A stretch of 64,000 nt of DNA from Chitinophagales bacterium. GTDB lineage: Bacteria > Bacteroidota > Bacteroidia > Chitinophagales > Saprospiraceae. This document shows positions 26,533 through 35,217 of the stretch, one piece after another. The notes under the pieces were generated by a model that was not told where the DNA came from, did not search any database, and was given only the letters and a program-made list of their open reading frames with translations. The DNA lies in NCBI GenBank assembly GCA_017303475.1, contig JAFLBO010000006.1, positions 62,001-126,000 of the forward strand, written 5' to 3'. How positions within the stretch are numbered: position 1 is the stretch's first letter; each line of letters begins with the position of its first letter. Made by a program: the position numbers and the translations under genes.

Positions 26533-29229
26533 ATTTTCCGACCGGAATGCATACCTCCCTGATCCCACTTTTACCCGAACATACCCATCTTCCAGAGTTG
26601 ACTGCAATTTTTTTCCATCCTGTTCTACGGTATCGGCGTTTCTGGCTGGTACCCAGATGGTGGCGCTGGTATTGGCAGGAATTTCTACTTCGAGCATGAA
26701 TTTATTGCCATCCAGTTTCCAACTGCTGGATGCCTTGCCGTACAGGGTTTCCAGACTGGCTGAGGCGTGGGTAAAACCGCCACCCGGATGAGGTTTGATC
26801 CGGATAGCCTTATAGCCGGGCTGTTCGGTTTCGGTATCCAGCCCGCACATTATCCGGTACATCCAGTCGCCGATGGCGCCATAGGCATAGTGGTTGAAGG
26901 AATTCATGGTAATAGCCTGAAAACTGCCATCGGTGCGAATGCCGTCCCAGCGTTCCCAGATGGTGGTGGCGCCCATGGTAACCGGATAGAGCCAGGAGGG
27001 ATAGGTCTTCTGATTCAACAAGGTATAAGCCAGGTCTGTGTATCCAAATCGGGTGAGTACATGGCACAAATGCGGGGTTCCCAAAAAGCCGGTGGTGAGG
27101 TGATTACCGTAGCTTTTGATGTTTTCCGCCAGGTTTTTGGCCGCCTGTGCGCGCTGGTTTTCGGGCAGGAGGTCAAACTGGAGCGCCAGCACATAGGCGG
27201 TCTGTGTAGGCGAAAGCGGCCTGCCGTTAGGCGTTACGTATTCATTCAGGTAAGCTGTTTTAACACGTTGCAGGAGCTGGTTATACTCCGCAATATCTTC
27301 TTTTTTGCCCAAAATTTGTGCAGCATTTACCAGCAATTGCGTGGAATGGGCATAAAAACACTGGGCAATCAGGTATTTATCAGTAATGGCCGAGCGACCA
27401 TCATTATCATCCGTAATGCTGTAAAACAGCCAGTCGCCGAAATGAAATCCGGTGTTCCAGAGGTCGTTTTTACTGTTGGAGCGCATGTACTCCACCCAGG
27501 CTTTCATACTTGGGTACTGGTCTTCCAGAATCCGACGATCGGCATAAGCCAGCCACATATTCCAGGGAATGATGGTAGCTGCATCTGCCCAGCCTGTGGA
27601 GGCGCCGTTGCGGGGGTGAAGTACATTAGGAATTACCCAGGGTACCATGCCATCGGGCTGCTGGTCGGCAGCAACATCTTTGAGCCATTTGGCAAAAAAA
27701 TTATGCGCATCAAAGTTGAAAACGGCGGTGCGACTAAATGCCTGGGCATCGCCGGTCCAGCCCAAACGCTCATCACGCTGCGGACAATCGGTGGGTACAT
27801 CCAGGAAATTGCCTCGCTGGCCCCATTGGATATTGTGTTGCAATTGATTAACCAGCGAATCCGAGCAGGAAAAAGTTCCTGCCGGCCGCATGTCGGAATA
27901 CAAGGCAACAGCCGTGATGTTTTCCGGCTTTAAATCCCCGGGATACCCTTCAACCCTGGCATACCGGAATCCATGGAAGGTAAAATGTGGTTCAAATGAC
28001 TCTTCTCCGTTTCCGCTCAGTATCCAGATATCGGTGCACCGCGCCGCACGGAGGTTTTCGGTGTAAAAATTGCCTTGTTTATCCAACACTTCGGCAAATT
28101 GCAATACGATTCGATCCCCGCTTTTCCCTTTTGCTGTCAGTTCTACCCAGCCCACCAGGTTCTGCCCAAAATCGGCCACCAGTTCGCCTTTGGGCGTGCG
28201 GAAAATGGCTTTAGGACGGAAGGTTTCGTGTTTGCGAATGGGTTCGTTGTAGGTAGCAATGAGGTTGGATTTGGAAAAATCTTTCACGGCCACAGTCTTC
28301 CAGGAGGCATCATTGAAGCCTGCGGCCGACCAGCCTGCGCGCTCCATCCGGGCATCGTAAGTTTCTCCGTGATAGATCTCCGAACTGCGTATTGGGCCAT
28401 CGGTGCTGTATTTCCAGCTGCCATCTGTGCCAATGGTTTCACGGCTCCCATCGGTGTACTGGATGTCAATTTGCAGGAGCAAAGACACATCTGAGCCGTA
28501 AAACCCGTTTTTCTCCGCCCATCCGATATTGCCTCGCCACCAGCCATTGCCGAGGGTAACGCCAATGGCATTAGGGCCGTTTTGGAGCAGGGTGGTGACG
28601 TCGTAAGTCAGGTATGGGATTCTTTTTTGATATGCCGTCCAGCCGGGGGTAAGGTAATCCTGGCCTATACGTTTTCCGTTTATCTGCGCTTCAAAGAGAC
28701 CGTGGGAGGTGATAAAGGCAGTTGCCTGGGCTATTTTTTTCCGGCAGGCAAATTCCTTGCGGAAAACAGGACTGGGCCGGGTGGAATCTTCCGGCATGGA
28801 AACAGAAATCCATTGGGCTTTCCAATCGGATGGCTGGAGCATGCCCATTTGCCAGAAGGCGGGTTGGCTCCAGGATGACATTTTTCCATCCTGGTCCCAT
28901 ACCCTTACCTGCCACCAGTATTTTTGGCCGGTTAGTAGTGTGGACCCGGCATAGGGTACCCAGATGGAGGCGTCGGAGTTGATTTTACCCGATTGCCAGA
29001 CGGTTTTTTTCCCGGATTGAAGGTCTGTGGTGTTGAGGGCAACACGTATTTCATAGGCCGTTTGCCGCACATTCCGGCTTTCGGATTGTAGTTGCCAGCC
29101 AAATCGGGGTTGGGTTACATCCAGACCTATGGGGTTGTTCAGGTTTTCGACCCGCGGGTTGGCTACCTGTACCTGCGCGCAAAGGCAGGTGGAGGTGAAA
29201 AGGAGCAAGAGCAGAAAAAGTCGTGTCAT
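26530..29229 (-). CDS. Alpha-L-rhamnosidase, GH78
   Basis: 899 aa with a signal peptide (MTRLFLLLLLFTSTCLCAQ). Domain order matches GH78: an N-terminal Fn3-like part (LDVTQPRFGWQL), carbohydrate-binding beta domains, an (alpha/alpha)6 barrel with CPQRDERLGWTGDAQ (general acid Glu region) and GATTIWERWDG (base Glu), and a C-terminal beta domain. It releases terminal rhamnose from plant or bacterial glycans, in the periplasm or outside. No PUL genes (SusC/SusD) are nearby. Confidence 0.93.
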   Translation of the reverse strand: MTRLFLLLLLFTSTCLCAQVQVANPRVENLNNPIGLDVTQPRFGWQLQSESRNVRQTAYEIRVALNTTDLQSGKKTVWQSGKINSDASIWVPYAGSTLLTGQKYWWQVRVWDQDGKMSSWSQPAFWQMGMLQPSDWKAQWISVSMPEDSTRPSPVFRKEFACRKKIAQATAFITSHGLFEAQINGKRIGQDYLTPGWTAYQKRIPYLTYDVTTLLQNGPNAIGVTLGNGWWRGNIGWAEKNGFYGSDVSLLLQIDIQYTDGSRETIGTDGSWKYSTDGPIRSSEIYHGETYDARMERAGWSAAGFNDASWKTVAVKDFSKSNLIATYNEPIRKHETFRPKAIFRTPKGELVADFGQNLVGWVELTAKGKSGDRIVLQFAEVLDKQGNFYTENLRAARCTDIWILSGNGEESFEPHFTFHGFRYARVEGYPGDLKPENITAVALYSDMRPAGTFSCSDSLVNQLQHNIQWGQRGNFLDVPTDCPQRDERLGWTGDAQAFSRTAVFNFDAHNFFAKWLKDVAADQQPDGMVPWVIPNVLHPRNGASTGWADAATIIPWNMWLAYADRRILEDQYPSMKAWVEYMRSNSKNDLWNTGFHFGDWLFYSITDDNDGRSAITDKYLIAQCFYAHSTQLLVNAAQILGKKEDIAEYNQLLQRVKTAYLNEYVTPNGRPLSPTQTAYVLALQFDLLPENQRAQAAKNLAENIKSYGNHLTTGFLGTPHLCHVLTRFGYTDLAYTLLNQKTYPSWLYPVTMGATTIWERWDGIRTDGSFQAITMNSFNHYAYGAIGDWMYRIMCGLDTETEQPGYKAIRIKPHPGGGFTHASASLETLYGKASSSWKLDGNKFMLEVEIPANTSATIWVPARNADTVEQDGKKLQSTLEDGYVRVKVGSGRYAFRSEN

Positions 29230-29266
29230 GGCTTCGCGTTTTTATCAGGAAGCCAAGGTAGGAGTT

Positions 29267-29412
29267 TTTGAACGATGGACGGTGGACGGCTTACGGTGGA
29301 CGGTAGACGGTAGAGGGTGGCGTTGCTCTTGGGATTTTCTTGGGATTAACTGAAGTAAGGAATCTCAAAAACAACGCCACCGTCCACCGTCCACCGTCCA
29401 TCGTTCATCGTT
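29267..29412. repeat. Imperfect inverted repeat of ACGGTGGACGG words
   Basis: The left arm, about 29267-29325 (gaacgatggacggtggacgg), and right arm, 29376-29411 (ccaccgtccaccgtccatcg), can pair across a ~50-nt loop. The right arm contains the TGA stop of the DUF2892 gene (29405-29407). Confidence 0.85.
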
Positions 29413-29605
29413 TGCACGTAGAAACGCCTGCGATGGCGTAAAGCGGGCAAAAGCTGATCACACTGGTGAGGGTGAAAATGGCTGCAACTACCAGAGCAAC
29501 GATGCCCAGGGTGCCTGTGAGGGTATCGGTGAAATAAAGTACGGCGGCAACAGCTGCTACGATAAGGCGGATGATGCGATCGGTGGAGCCCATATTCTTG
29601 GTCAT
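29405..29605 (-). CDS. DUF2892 (YgaP C-terminal-like) small membrane protein
   Basis: 66 aa from ATG 29605 (MTKNMGSTDRIIRLIVAAV). It has two hydrophobic segments and the conserved CPLYAIAGVSTC region. DUF2892 proteins are inner-membrane proteins often fused to or next to rhodaneses (as in YgaP), which fits the sulfur-gene context. It follows the 34-aa gene by 11 bp and likely shares its Crp-dependent promoter. Its stop lies inside a repeat word. Confidence 0.85.
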   Translation of the reverse strand: MTKNMGSTDRIIRLIVAAVAAVLYFTDTLTGTLGIVALVVAAIFTLTSVISFCPLYAIAGVSTCKR

Positions 29606-29616
29606 GATGTAGAAAT

Positions 29617-29721
29617 TTAATTGGTTGAAAAAAGTTGGATCATCCATACAATGAGGGCAATCAGGCAGCTGCAAAGCAGGCATACGATGAGGAGTTTCAA
29701 CCATTTAGGCAAATGCTTCAT
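29617..29721 (-). CDS. 34-aa single-span membrane protein
   Basis: ATG at 29721, TAA at 29617-29619. The protein starts MKHLPKWLKLLIVCLLCSC and continues ALIVWMIQLF: a positively charged N-terminus and one hydrophobic span with two Cys. It is the first gene after a well-placed -7 box and Crp-type site, which supports it being real. Function unknown; the context suggests a role with DUF2892 in sulfur handling. Confidence 0.55.
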   Translation of the reverse strand: MKHLPKWLKLLIVCLLCSCLIALIVWMIQLFSTN

Positions 29722-29743
29722 TGCGCTTTTGTATGTTGTGATA

Positions 29744-29789
29744 CAAAGGTGCAGGCAGCATATGCCCCAACTATGTGAAGTACTTCACA
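29744..29789 (-). promoter_or_regulatory. Crp-type activated promoter of the 34-aa/DUF2892 genes
   Basis: The palindrome TGTGAAGTACTTCACA at 29774-29789 is a perfect TGTGA-N6-TCACA. The -7 box CACCTTTG reads on the minus strand from 29751 to 29744. Palindrome centre to the final G is 37.5 nt, the same in six other promoters in this window. The palindrome overlaps the stop codon of the crp-like gene. Confidence 0.85.
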
Positions 29790-30438
29790 CAAGCGAAAAA
29801 ATTTCTATCACGCCTCTGGCATGGCGGAGGAAGCCTTTGGTTTCAAACTGTTTGATGAGTCGGGAAATGATCTCACGGGAGGCATTTAAGTCGTCGGCAA
29901 TTTGTTGCTGAGAGATTTGGAGGCGGTTGGTTTGCAGGGCAGCGGCTTTTTCCTGCAAGTATCGTTTGAGTCGTTGATCCAGTTGTTGGAACACCACACT
30001 TTCCAGGGTGTACAACAGCTCATCGTATCGGAATCCGAAGCTTTCGAAGGCAAACCGTTGCCAGGCCGGGAATTTTCTGGTGGCTTCGTGGATGAGGTGT
30101 GCCGGAAGAAGAAATAAGCGGCTTGGCTCCTGAGTGATGGCGTTGATCCGGCTGCTTTCTCCTTTGTAGCAGGCGCTTAGGGTCATAGCGCAGGTTTCGC
30201 CAGGCCGAATGTAATAGAGGAAAATTTCGCGTCCTTCGGCGTCTTGCCTGGAAACTTTTATGGAGCCGCTTAATACCAGAGGGATAAAACGCACGGCGCC
30301 ATCAGCATGCATGAGTTCTGCGCCGGTATCAAAGGTTTTTTCCAGGCCTTCTGTGGCCAGCCAGTTAATCAACTCGGCTTGATCGAAGGCGGGGAAGGAT
30401 AGACGCAAGGTTTGCGGTAGCGTTTCCGGTGTGGACAT
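29785..30438 (-). CDS. Crp/Fnr-family regulator 1
   Basis: 217 aa: cyclic-nucleotide-binding-like domain at residues ~15-130 and a winged helix at ~165-217. The recognition helix is ASREIISRLIKQFE; Arg, Glu and Arg sit where E. coli CRP has Arg180, Glu181 and Arg185, which contact TGTGA. FNR's N-terminal iron-sulfur cysteines are absent, but Cys83 and Cys90 (GETCAMTLSAC) form a pair also seen in regulator 2. It lies immediately upstream of the site at 29774 and is the best candidate to bind it. cAMP-binding residues are not evident. Confidence 0.9.
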   Translation of the reverse strand: MSTPETLPQTLRLSFPAFDQAELINWLATEGLEKTFDTGAELMHADGAVRFIPLVLSGSIKVSRQDAEGREIFLYYIRPGETCAMTLSACYKGESSRINAITQEPSRLFLLPAHLIHEATRKFPAWQRFAFESFGFRYDELLYTLESVVFQQLDQRLKRYLQEKAAALQTNRLQISQQQIADDLNASREIISRLIKQFETKGFLRHARGVIEIFSLV

Positions 30439-30557
30439 CAGACTGAAATTTGGATTAAAGTTCCGTTAATCTATAATTTATTTCAGAAAATAACCAACTA
30501 TATTGCAGCGCTAACCGTTTTTGGTTACTATGTAAACACTTCAACTATTTACTTACC

Positions 30558-31553
30558 ATGTTTAGATTGCTTTCTCTGACGGGGCTTTTCAGTCTCGCTA
30601 TTGCCTTTGCACAGGCACAAACTTTCCCTTATCAGTTTTCTTACACCAACGAGCCCTATGAAGAGCTTACCAATGCCACGGTATTGGATAACAATTTAGT
30701 TTGGGACGATCAGGCTACCGTGCCTGTTGGTTTTACTTTTTTGTTCGATAACCTGCCACAAACTGAAATGTTTGTGTTGGGTTATTCAGGCGCTATTTTG
30801 CCAGTTGGTCAATACGAAAATGGCGACACACTGGATGCTATTTTCGGATATGCAGTACTTCCGGGATTTTTGCCTTTTAGCAACACTAAAGTGCAGTACA
30901 AAACGGATGGCACTGCCCCAAACAGGATATTCAAGCTGGAAATGTCGAAAGTTGGATTTGATGGCATTCAAGGCCAGGTTTCTTTCCAGATTTGGCTCTA
31001 CGAAACCTCCAATGCTATCCAAGTCCGGCTGGGCAATCAGTTTGTTCCCAACCCAACCAATGCATATTTTAACGGTATATCCCCTCTCATCGGGTATATG
31101 TTGAACTACCATTACTTTGATGATGACCAGGCTGTTTTCCCGCAGGCCCAGTTTGTGACGGGCACACCACAAGTACCACAGGACAGTGTGATTACGGGCG
31201 ATATTTATTACGAAGCGCTTTTTGACGGTCCACAATACGGCATGTCTGGCATTCCGCTCAACAACTCTGTATTCACCTATACGCCCGGCACGGTTTCTAC
31301 CATTCAGCCCGGACTTACGCTCATGCAATTGTTCCCTAATCCGGCAGTAGATTATGTGCAATTGACGGGGCTTGACCGCAGTGAGGCAGCACAGGTGCAA
31401 TTGCTGGATGCTCAGGGCAGACTCCTGCGACAGCTGGAACTTGCTGCCGGTGAAGACCAGCTGCAACTGCCGGCAGATTTGGCGCCTGGCGCTTACACCT
31501 TGCGTTACACGGCTCAGAGCCAGCTGGCGGTGGCACGTTTTGTGAAAGGTTGA
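30558..31553 (+). CDS. Secreted protein with T9SS type A sorting domain
   Basis: 331 aa with a signal peptide (MFRLLSLTGLFSLAIAFAQAQ). The central region (residues ~25-235) is a beta-rich domain of unknown function. The last ~80 residues are a Por-type C-terminal signal: LMQLFPNPAVDYVQL, VQLLDAQGRLLRQL and LAPGAYTLRYT. It should be exported by T9SS and attached to the surface or released. The stop codon is the start of a perfect hairpin. Confidence 0.85.
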   Translation: MFRLLSLTGLFSLAIAFAQAQTFPYQFSYTNEPYEELTNATVLDNNLVWDDQATVPVGFTFLFDNLPQTEMFVLGYSGAILPVGQYENGDTLDAIFGYAVLPGFLPFSNTKVQYKTDGTAPNRIFKLEMSKVGFDGIQGQVSFQIWLYETSNAIQVRLGNQFVPNPTNAYFNGISPLIGYMLNYHYFDDDQAVFPQAQFVTGTPQVPQDSVITGDIYYEALFDGPQYGMSGIPLNNSVFTYTPGTVSTIQPGLTLMQLFPNPAVDYVQLTGLDRSEAAQVQLLDAQGRLLRQLELAAGEDQLQLPADLAPGAYTLRYTAQSQLAVARFVKG

Positions 31554-31600
31554 TTTTTTACTGACGGGGTGACCGCCAGTCACCCCGTCAGTAAAAAATC
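31552..31600. terminator. Perfect 22-bp hairpin at the stop codon
   Basis: Arms 31552-31573 and 31579-31600 are perfectly complementary with a 5-nt loop. The core GACGGGGTGAC pairs with GTCACCCCGTC. The T and A runs are part of the stem, so it can act on either strand. It overlaps the TGA stop at 31551-31553. Related in core sequence to the palindrome at 61210. Confidence 0.85.
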
Positions 31601-31726
31601 GGCGTAAAAAAGTCAACAGGAACCTTAAATAACACCAACTCTAATCCGCAACAAAATGGGAACTTTGTGCCGCCTGTTCAATTCGTTCCATCGCCATGGT
31701 GGTCAAAAAGGAACAATCCCTGTATC

Positions 31727-32140
31727 ATGTTACAAAAAGGCTCAAAATCTTACAGCATTTTCTACCTCAAATGTCCACGTTGTCATGAAGGAGAAATGTT
31801 TGAAACCGGCAGCTGGTCGTTCAAAAAATCGTTCGATATGCATCAGCGCTGCCCCAAATGCAACCTCAACTATTTTCCGGAGCCGGGGTATTATTATGGC
31901 TCCATGTTTATTTCCTATATCTGGCTGGCCTGGGTAAGTTTGTTATCGGTGATGTTTTTCCACTGGTACCTGAAGTTAGACGAGATCCTGGCTTACGCTT
32001 TGTTGATTCTGGTGGTTGCCATTAACTTTGTGTATATTTTCCGTATTTCACGACTGATGTGGATCAACATGCATGTTAAATATGATCCGCATGCCATTGA
32101 ACGCTTTCAGCAACATGCAATGGAGAGCCAAAAAGGATAA
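31727..32140 (+). CDS. DUF983 membrane protein
   Basis: 137 aa from ATG 31727 (MLQKGSKSYSIF). Two zinc-ribbon-like Cys pairs (CPRC at 16-19, CPKC at 42-45) are followed by EPGYYYGSMFISY and two TM helices, the DUF983 pattern. Function unknown. The end overlaps the next gene by 26 bp, so the two are translationally linked. Confidence 0.85.
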   Translation: MLQKGSKSYSIFYLKCPRCHEGEMFETGSWSFKKSFDMHQRCPKCNLNYFPEPGYYYGSMFISYIWLAWVSLLSVMFFHWYLKLDEILAYALLILVVAINFVYIFRISRLMWINMHVKYDPHAIERFQQHAMESQKG

Positions 32141-32522
32141 ATCTGCAACAGAACAGCTTGAAGCATGGGCTTCTGACGAGCTAAATCTCCTGGATTTTGC
32201 CGGGGTTCAGACCTTCCGAACGGATGATCTGCTGCGTTTGCTTATACAAACCGAGCTGCGCATTGCGCAATTTGAGCGAAGGCAAAAACAAGCTATTTAT
32301 ATAGGCGCCGCATCGGTATTGTGGGCGCCCCTCTCGTTTTTAACCGTATTGCTGGGGCAGGAATGGCTGGCTGGCGTTCTGATGCGACTTTTCCCCATTA
32401 CGGTTTTGGCGGTGATAGTTTGGTCGTTCTGGATACGATACAAACTGGGTTCTCTGGGCGGTTTTTATGCTCAGCGCGACATTATCCGGGAGGAATTAAA
32501 AAACAGGAGGTCTTTTGAGTAA
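32115..32522 (+). CDS. Two-TM membrane protein of unknown function
   Basis: 135 aa from ATG 32115, overlapping the DUF983 gene. A soluble, acidic N-terminal part (TEQLEAWASDELNLLDF) leads to two TM helices (IGAASVLWAPLSFLTVLLG and LFPITVLAVIVWSFW). No family recognised. It sits between DUF983 and DUF2490 in a tight three-gene run. Confidence 0.6.
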   Translation: MQWRAKKDKSATEQLEAWASDELNLLDFAGVQTFRTDDLLRLLIQTELRIAQFERRQKQAIYIGAASVLWAPLSFLTVLLGQEWLAGVLMRLFPITVLAVIVWSFWIRYKLGSLGGFYAQRDIIREELKNRRSFE

Positions 32523-32559
32523 ATTGAGGCAAAAATCCGGCCTGGAAACACCTGAAAAC

Positions 32560-33315
32560 ATGACGCCAAAACAGTTTTGTTTCAAGCTATTGATCCTGTC
32601 CTGGTTTTGTTTGTCTGGCGTCTATTCAAACGCACAAACCACAGTGCTTCGGCAATCTTTGATTTGGACGCGTTATTATGTGAAAGTTCCGGCAGGCGCA
32701 CGGGGTGTTTTTCACAGCGAATATGATAACCGTATTTTTTTGAGTCCTTCCGTCAGGCAGCACCAGTTTATTACCCACCAACATTACCACTTTATACATA
32801 ATCCGGCCATGGAGACCTGGATTGGCGCCTCCTACTCGGTTGTTTCCTCGCAAAAACCGGAGAATCACATACAGTTGAATGTGCCGGAATGGCGCTTATG
32901 GCAGGCATTTTCCTACAAGCATACTATATTCAAAGGCTCTTTACAGCACCGTTTGAGGTGGGAAGAGCGGTTTATCCATCAGAATAATGGAACAGATTTA
33001 GTGCCGGGCTATCGCTTTGTATTCCGGCTTCGGTATGCTGCTGGCATCCAATGGCCTGTAACTAAACACCTGGACCTCAAAATGGGCGAAGAGGTGATGC
33101 TGCAGTTTGGGGAGCGTGTAACCCAGGGATTTGATCAAAACCGGATCTGGGCTGGATTGGATTATTCTTTTAAAAAGCCGGATTTACACCTGGAATTGTT
33201 GTACATGTGGCTTTGGCAACAAGGCTCCGCAAACACCATTTACGATCGGGATATAGTGAGGTTAACGCTGAGCCAGTTTATTAAGGGAGCACAGAAGGTC
33301 GCATTTCCGGAATAG
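32560..33315 (+). CDS. DUF2490 outer membrane protein
   Basis: 251 aa from ATG 32560, which opens the signal peptide (FKLLILSWFCLSGVYSNAQ). An in-frame TTG at 32515 after a good AGGAGG (32505-32510) could give a longer form. The protein is rich in alternating strands typical of DUF2490 beta barrels: LRHRLRWEERF-like SLQHRLRWEERFI, RFVFRLRYAAG, NRIWAGLDYSF. Role unknown. Confidence 0.8.
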   Translation: MTPKQFCFKLLILSWFCLSGVYSNAQTTVLRQSLIWTRYYVKVPAGARGVFHSEYDNRIFLSPSVRQHQFITHQHYHFIHNPAMETWIGASYSVVSSQKPENHIQLNVPEWRLWQAFSYKHTIFKGSLQHRLRWEERFIHQNNGTDLVPGYRFVFRLRYAAGIQWPVTKHLDLKMGEEVMLQFGERVTQGFDQNRIWAGLDYSFKKPDLHLELLYMWLWQQGSANTIYDRDIVRLTLSQFIKGAQKVAFPE

Positions 33316-33726
33316 TCATGACATTAGATGGGCCAAAAAATAACGGCTTTGGAGGTGAGGATTTTCAAAGGGCACACATTTTTCCATTCCATTCAAACAG
33401 CCAAAAAGTGTTCCTGACCTCGTATGAGGTCTACAAAGGTTGTACCCTCCCGATTACGCACAAGTTTTGTCTTTTTTAGGCATGACATATGAAAGGGGAA
33501 GTACAGTGAATAGCTTTAGTTAGCACGAATCACATCTAAAAATTTTGTCATCACTCGTTTCAACGAGTGGTAAGGAATCCCCCACTCTTCACATCTGTCT
33601 TCTTTGCAAAAAATCACATTTTCAATGCATTAGGGGAAATTATCCTTCCTAATTGTGTTCAAGGAACGATGAATTAAATGGAAAGTCTTGATGGGCTGTT
33701 TGCTATTAGCTCCTCAGTTTGGCATT

Positions 33727-33960
33727 GTTACTTTTCTTTTTGCTTGCCCAAAAAGAAAAGTAACCAAAAGAAAAAGGGCAGTCTTTCCGGCAAAGCCAAC
33801 GACCTGCGGGGATTGCGCTGCTTTTTAACCGCAGGCCGTCGTATTTAGCATCATCGTGCTGTACTGCCGGTTAAAAAGAAGGCGCTCCCTCCTTACGTCG
33901 GGAACATCCCCTTCGGTCGGGCTTGCCTCGCAGACGGCGGGGCCTTGGGCATAGTATAGG
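33727..33960. repeat. Structured repeat element, possible ncRNA
   Basis: It begins with a perfect 16-bp hairpin: arms 33727-33742 (GTTACTTTTCTTTTTG) and 33749-33764, loop of 6. A second stem pairs ctttttaaccg (about 33820-33831) with cggttaaaaag (about 33871-33881). From memory, sequences like the first hairpin followed by ccaaaagaaaaagg recur in many bacterial genomes, but I cannot confirm a family. Confidence 0.5.
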
Positions 33961-33970
33961 TTGGGGGCCA

Positions 33971-34001
33971 GGCCTCCTGATTTGTGAGTAATCGGGAGGC
34001 C
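33971..34001 (-). terminator. Hairpin after the sulfur-transport operon
   Basis: GGCCTCCtGATT (33971-33982) pairs with AATCgGGAGGCC (33990-34001). It lies 3 bp past the stop of the last gene of the minus-strand operon. No T-run follows, so it may be a processing or blocking hairpin and not a classic terminator. Confidence 0.6.
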
Positions 34002-34004
34002 TAT

Positions 34005-34250
34005 TCACCTCACTTCCTCGTACACCACTGTTTCAGGCTCTTTTTCGCCGGGTTTGGCAAGGTTGCGTTGGGTGGGCGCACAACCTGTAGCGCCACAGCA
34101 TCCTACGTCGAAAATAGCCTGGAGGGCAAAAATGCTGCCCGGGAATAACAACAGCCATTCGCCGGTGCGCCATGCTTCTGCGATGGCCCAAACAGCAATT
34201 GCTGCCCTGAAAATGCGCATGAAATGCCAGTTGCTCAGTAGTGCGGTCAT
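34005..34250 (-). CDS. Small DUF2892-like membrane protein with CCGxxGC motif
   Basis: 81 aa. One or two hydrophobic segments (IAVWAIAEAW, WLLLFPGSIFALQAIF) followed by DVGCCGATGCAPT. Similar small proteins with a GCCG-x-x-C motif sit beside rhodaneses and YeeE permeases in Bacteroidota. Last gene of the operon starting at 35781; 4 bp after the rhodanese gene. Possibly a membrane sulfur carrier, by inference from the Cys cluster. Confidence 0.65.
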   Translation of the reverse strand: MTALLSNWHFMRIFRAAIAVWAIAEAWRTGEWLLLFPGSIFALQAIFDVGCCGATGCAPTQRNLAKPGEKEPETVVYEEVR

Positions 34251-34254
34251 ATTT

Positions 34255-34644
34255 TTATTGTTTAACGGTCTTGTTGCCTGAACTCAGCCAGCCAGACATG
34301 CCGGGCGACATATCGTACACGGTTTTAAAGCCTTGCTGGTGTAATTGTTGTGCAGCTGCAGCACTGCGTCCGCCAGCGGCGCAATAGAGCAGCACCGGAC
34401 GTTTTTTACTCAGCTGTTTTACTTTGGTGTCGAAATCTGGGGCATTAAAGTCCAATATAGCGGCGCCTTCAATGATGCCGGTTTGTTTGATCTCAGCCGG
34501 AGTGCGGAGGTCCACAATCTGGAGATTGGGGTCTTTGGCGGCCAGAAGTTCTTTGGCTTCTTTTATGCCAATAACTTTCATTACCGGCTGTGTGCAAGCC
34601 ATAAACCCGAGCATCAGGAATGGGAGAATTGCCAGATATTTCAT
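34255..34644 (-). CDS. Rhodanese-domain lipoprotein
   Basis: 129 aa from ATG 34644 (MKYLAILPFLMLGFMAC), whose lipobox Cys17 predicts lipidation. A single rhodanese domain follows: IVDLRTPAEIKQTGIIEGA and the active-site loop LLYCAAGGRSAAAA with the persulfide-forming Cys. It likely transfers sulfane sulfur in the periplasm, next to the YeeE-type permease encoded upstream. Confidence 0.9.
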   Translation of the reverse strand: MKYLAILPFLMLGFMACTQPVMKVIGIKEAKELLAAKDPNLQIVDLRTPAEIKQTGIIEGAAILDFNAPDFDTKVKQLSKKRPVLLYCAAGGRSAAAAQQLHQQGFKTVYDMSPGMSGWLSSGNKTVKQ

Positions 34645-34658
34645 TGTATGTGGTTGTT

Positions 34659-35198
34659 TTAGTGAGGTAAACGATCGCGCAGGTAGCCATATAGCCAGGT
34701 GCCGCCAATGGCGCTCAGAAGGGTGACTGCAATGACAAACGCTCCGGCGCCAATTTGTGCAAACAAAGGGCCCGGACAAGCACCGGTCATAGCCCAGCCG
34801 AAACCAAAAATCAAGCCGCCATAAATCTGGCCGCGGTTAAATTTCTTTGGGTGAAACTCAATGGCTTCGCCATAAATGGTTTTGACTTTGAATTTTTTGA
34901 TCAGCCAAACCGACAAAGCGCCCAGTACCACGCCGGTACCAATGACGCCATACATATGGAAAGATTGCAGGCGGAACATTTCCTGAATACGGAACCAGGA
35001 AACAATTTCGGCTTTCACGAAAGCAATACCGAAAATGAGTCCAACCAGACTGTATTTAAAATTGTACCACCAGGGGTGCTTGAGTTGCGATTCGTTGACA
35101 CACATGGTATCAAGCGAGCGTGTCTCAAAATCTGTATTGAGTGCTGCGGATATTTCCTCCGACGAAGGAGATTTAAAATCCTTTATTGTAGTTGACAT
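34659..35198 (-). CDS. YeeE/YedE sulfur permease, C-terminal half
   Basis: 179 aa. It carries the conserved FGFGWAMTGACPGPLFAQIG motif of YeeE/YedE (TsuA-like) thiosulfate or sulfur-compound permeases, including the key Cys, and about four TM helices. The N-terminal ~50 residues are soluble. It pairs with the other half encoded upstream (19-bp gap); in E. coli the two halves are one chain. Confidence 0.88.
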   Translation of the reverse strand: MSTTIKDFKSPSSEEISAALNTDFETRSLDTMCVNESQLKHPWWYNFKYSLVGLIFGIAFVKAEIVSWFRIQEMFRLQSFHMYGVIGTGVVLGALSVWLIKKFKVKTIYGEAIEFHPKKFNRGQIYGGLIFGFGWAMTGACPGPLFAQIGAGAFVIAVTLLSAIGGTWLYGYLRDRLPH

Positions 35199-35217
35199 GA
35201 GCGCTTAGATTGTTGTG

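Larger units (their letters stand above)
33316..34004. other. Long gene-free region
   Basis: No credible gene in about 690 bp. It holds the palindrome GACCTCGTATGAGGTC (33416-33431), a small hairpin CACTCGTT-tc-AACGAGTG (33552-33569), and the structured repeat at 33727-33960. Confidence 0.6.

Noticed and set aside
31569..31583. GTGA...TCAC inside the hairpin at 31552-31600 as a Crp site
   Set aside because: Spacing is N7, it is within a terminator-like stem, and no -7 box is at the right distance.
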